A stretch of 9,136 nucleotides of DNA from Bifidobacterium breve (GTDB taxonomy: Bacteria; Actinomycetota; Actinomycetes; S36-B12). This document shows positions 7,363 through 9,136 of the stretch, piece by piece. Numbering within the stretch: the first letter of the stretch is position 1; every line of letters starts with the position of its first letter. Position numbers and translations under genes: made by a program. Under the pieces are notes generated by a model. It was not told the DNA's origin. It worked only from the letters and a program-made list of their open reading frames with translations, and did not search any database. Where the stretch lies: positions 1-9,136 of the forward strand of contig CAMDKJ010000059.1 of NCBI GenBank assembly GCA_945900705.1, in the 5' to 3' direction.

Positions 7363-8297
7363 ACCTCGAGCGACTCGGCAAGGACACTGCGCCGGTCGTT
7401 TCCGCCCTTTTTCACATGGCGTACCGCATCGACCGAGAACACTATGAGTGCGACCCAGACGATAATGAATCCGATCCAGCGCGAAGTCGACATGGAATCG
7501 TGAAAGATTGTGACACCGAAGGTGAAAATAACTATCGGCGTGATGTACTGCAGCAATCCCAACATGGAAAGCGGCAGGCGCGTTGCCGCGGCCCCAAATG
7601 CGAGCAGGGGGATCGCCGTAATCGGTCCGAGCAATAGCAGCATCAGGCTGATTGCAGTGCCACCTTCGATGAATGCTGCGGCCAACGAACTCTCCAAAGT
7701 GACCAAATAAATAATCGCGAACGGGCTGAGCACCGCGGTCTCAATGGTCAAACTCTCAACGGCGCCGTATCCGACAAATTTCTTAATAAGGCCGTAGCAC
7801 GCGAATGAAAAGGCAAGAATCAGGCTGATCCAGGGTATGGCTCCATAGGAGAAAGTCAGCACCAAAACTGCGAATACTGCAATCCCCACCGCGAACCATT
7901 GAACTTTGCGGAGCCGTTCACCAAGCAATATCACGCCGAGCGCGACAGATACTAGTGGGTTGATGAAGTAGCCAAGAGAGGCCTGAACAAGTTCGTTTAT
8001 AGAAACGGAGTAGACGTATACCAGCCAGTTGATACTCAGTGCTACTGAGGCAATTGCTAACAGGCCCACCGACTTTCGGTCGCGCAGGGCTTGACGAAGT
8101 CTTGGCCAGCCCCGCGTGGCGGTGATAATAATGCAGAGGAGTACGAGTGACCAGATTACTCGGTGCGCTACGATTTCAAACGGCGAGACTGAATCAAGTT
8201 GCGCGAAGTAGAGGGGGAGCATACCCCAAAGACCATATGCTGCAACGCCAAATAGCAGACCCTGTGTGGCTCTTCGGTGTTCGTCTTGATGACTCAG
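7347..8297 (-). CDS. rarD: RarD-like EamA/DMT-family permease, apparent CTG start
   Basis: This is a multi-helix inner-membrane protein of the drug/metabolite transporter superfamily, RarD subfamily (316 residues if started at 8297; E. coli RarD is about 296). The substrate is unknown; the name comes from an old link to chloramphenicol sensitivity. The N-terminal family signature is complete only upstream of the first ATG: GLLFGVAAYGLWGMLPLYF, then VSPFEIVAHRVIWSL. About ten hydrophobic helices follow, with the typical SINWLVYVYSV, LGYFINPLVSVALGVILLGE and LLQYITPIVIFTFGV segments. The frame is open upstream to a stop at 8313-8315 but has no ATG, GTG or TTG before ATG 8222, which would cut through helix 1. 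The best start is CTG at 8295-8297, giving (M)SHQDEHRRATQG and overlapping the korB TGA by 4 bp. Family identity is firm; the start is inferred. Confidence 0.85.
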   Translation of the reverse strand: MSHQDEHRRATQGLLFGVAAYGLWGMLPLYFAQLDSVSPFEIVAHRVIWSLVLLCIIITATRGWPRLRQALRDRKSVGLLAIASVALSINWLVYVYSVSINELVQASLGYFINPLVSVALGVILLGERLRKVQWFAVGIAVFAVLVLTFSYGAIPWISLILAFSFACYGLIKKFVGYGAVESLTIETAVLSPFAIIYLVTLESSLAAAFIEGGTAISLMLLLLGPITAIPLLAFGAAATRLPLSMLGLLQYITPIVIFTFGVTIFHDSMSTSRWIGFIIVWVALIVFSVDAVRHVKKGGNDRRSVLAESLEVTEPD

Positions 8298-9136
8298 GAC
8301 ACAGCCCAGGTGTCATTTCCGAAGAGTAAAGTCTGCAGGTCACCAGCGCCTTGGGCTTCGGTTACCTCGGCGATCTGCTCGCGCATCAGCCGGTCATAAG
8401 ACGGGCGGGTGATGTCGCGGAAAACTCCAATTGGAGTGTTCTCCAAAGTGCGTGGGTTTGATAGGCGAGAAAGTGCGAACGCCAGGCCTGGGTCCTTAGC
8501 GTGTGCATCGTGGGTGATGATGTTGTCTAGCCCCACCTTGGCAACCTCAACTACCTCAAGGTGGCCGTCGGCCTTGCGCATGACGCCTTTTTCTTGCTCT
8601 TTGCCGAAACGGATTGGTTCACCGTGCACCAAGCGCATCATTAGGTCATCGCGGGTATCGGTGTCCTTGAGGGGCTCCCACGCATTGTCATTGAAAATAT
8701 TGCAATTCTGGTAGATCTCCACCAGTGCGGTGCCCTCGTGGCCTGCCGCCGCGGTTAGTACCTCGGTTAGGTGCTTGCGGTCAGAGTCAATGGTGCGTGC
8801 GACGAAAGTAGCTTCGGCGCCAAGGGCCAATGAGACCGGATTAAATGAGTAGTCGAGGGAGCCTTGCGGAGACGACTTAGTGATCTTGCCGCGCTCGGAG
8901 GTAGGGGAGTATTGGCCCTTGGTTAATCCATAAATCCGGTTGTTGAAAAGCAAGATTTTGAGATTGACGTTGCGGCGCAAAGCATGGATTAGGTGGTTGC
9001 CGCCGATGCTTAGGGCGTCGCCGTCACCGGTGATGACCCAAACCGAAAGATCGGGCCGTGAAGTTGCGAGCCCGGTGGCAATCGCCGGAGCGCGCCCGTG
9101 GATCGAATGCAGGCCGAAGGTATCGAGGTAGTAAGG
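8294..9136 (-). CDS. korB: 2-oxoglutarate/2-oxoacid ferredoxin oxidoreductase beta subunit, N-terminus beyond the window
   Basis: This is the thiamine-diphosphate-binding subunit of a 2-oxoacid:ferredoxin oxidoreductase, which converts a 2-oxoacid (probably 2-oxoglutarate) plus CoA to acyl-CoA and CO2 while reducing ferredoxin. The frame is open to the window edge and gives 280 residues starting PYYLDTFGLHSIHGRAPAIA. The TPP/Mg motif GDGDALSIGGNH is at 37-48 and ends at the Asn pair 65-66 in LLFNNRIYGLTKGQYSPTSE. Cys145 in EIYQNCNIFND matches the fourth cysteine ligand of the 4Fe-4S cluster in archaeal relatives; the other three would be in the missing N-terminal part (perhaps 60-70 residues). 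The NRIYGLTKGQYSPTSE and QNCNIFNDNAW blocks are characteristic of the KorB type. The alpha subunit korA is expected past the right edge. Its TGA (8294-8296) overlaps the inferred rarD start, suggesting one operon. The TTG at 8980 is internal. Confidence 0.95.
   Translation of the reverse strand, partial: PYYLDTFGLHSIHGRAPAIATGLATSRPDLSVWVITGDGDALSIGGNHLIHALRRNVNLKILLFNNRIYGLTKGQYSPTSERGKITKSSPQGSLDYSFNPVSLALGAEATFVARTIDSDRKHLTEVLTAAAGHEGTALVEIYQNCNIFNDNAWEPLKDTDTRDDLMMRLVHGEPIRFGKEQEKGVMRKADGHLEVVEVAKVGLDNIITHDAHAKDPGLAFALSRLSNPRTLENTPIGVFRDITRPSYDRLMREQIAEVTEAQGAGDLQTLLFGNDTWAVS
8298..8314 (-). promoter_or_regulatory. Small hairpin with SD-like loop just before the rarD start
   Basis: On the minus strand the last bases of korB read GACAC-CTGGGCT-GTGTC, a 5-bp stem with a 7-base loop ending directly at the inferred CTG start of rarD (8297). 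The GGG in the loop (8305-8307) is the only SD-like sequence near that start, seven bases away. The stem is short and also encodes the korB C-terminus (DTWAV), so it may be coincidental. If it forms, it could limit rarD translation unless ribosomes from korB open it. Confidence 0.25.

Noticed and set aside
7347..8222. ATG at 8220-8222 as the rarD start (291 residues)
   Set aside because: It lies inside the first membrane helix. The conserved helix-1 sequence continues upstream in the same frame, so this start would give a damaged permease.
8294..8980. TTG at 8978-8980 as the korB start
   Set aside because: The frame stays open to the window edge and encodes the TPP motif GDGDALSIGGNH upstream, so this codon is an internal leucine and the gene is partial at the edge.

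Overview
This is core-metabolism DNA from an actinobacterium (Actinomycetota). The window holds the distal part of a respiratory complex I operon (nuoI end, then nuoJ, K, L, M and N) followed by a trans-type polyprenyl diphosphate synthase. Converging on these from the other strand are a RarD/EamA-family permease and the beta subunit of a 2-oxoacid (2-oxoglutarate type) ferredoxin oxidoreductase. The actinobacterial assignment rests on lineage-style traits: a long hydrophilic tail on NuoJ, a long polar loop between early helices of NuoN, the 'SKPGTAVLL' version of the NuoM channel segment, GTG and TTG starts, and a KorB of the actinobacterial type. Base composition looks only moderately GC-rich by eye and third codon positions are mixed. 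This fits a lower-GC, perhaps aquatic, lineage better than Streptomyces or Mycobacterium, but that placement is a weak inference.

Layout. Positions 1-6329 (+) carry the tail of nuoI and complete nuoJKLMN. Most junctions are 4-bp stop/start overlaps (GTGA or ATGA). The only real gap is 36 bp before nuoL, which has a TTG start with its own Shine-Dalgarno sequence. Positions 6342-7337 (+) carry the polyprenyl synthase, 12 bp after nuoN and probably co-transcribed. Around 7328-7362 an inverted repeat lies across the convergent gene ends and may be a weak bidirectional terminator. On the minus strand, korB (entering from the right edge, lacking its N-terminus) is followed by rarD. Their junction appears to be a CTGA overlap with a non-standard CTG start for rarD.

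How the genes fit together. NuoJKLMN form the proton-pumping membrane arm of NADH:quinone oxidoreductase, and NuoI is one of the iron-sulfur subunits that carry electrons toward quinone. Actinobacteria generally use menaquinone, and the adjacent long-chain prenyl synthase is well placed to make its side chain. KorB, with a KorA expected beyond the right edge, would oxidise 2-oxoglutarate with ferredoxin as acceptor in the TCA cycle. The substrate of RarD is unknown.

The window is largely ordinary housekeeping sequence. I see no mobile element, CRISPR array, RNA gene or obviously new system. Every stretch over 300 bases is covered by a gene. The item most worth a second look is the korB/rarD junction.
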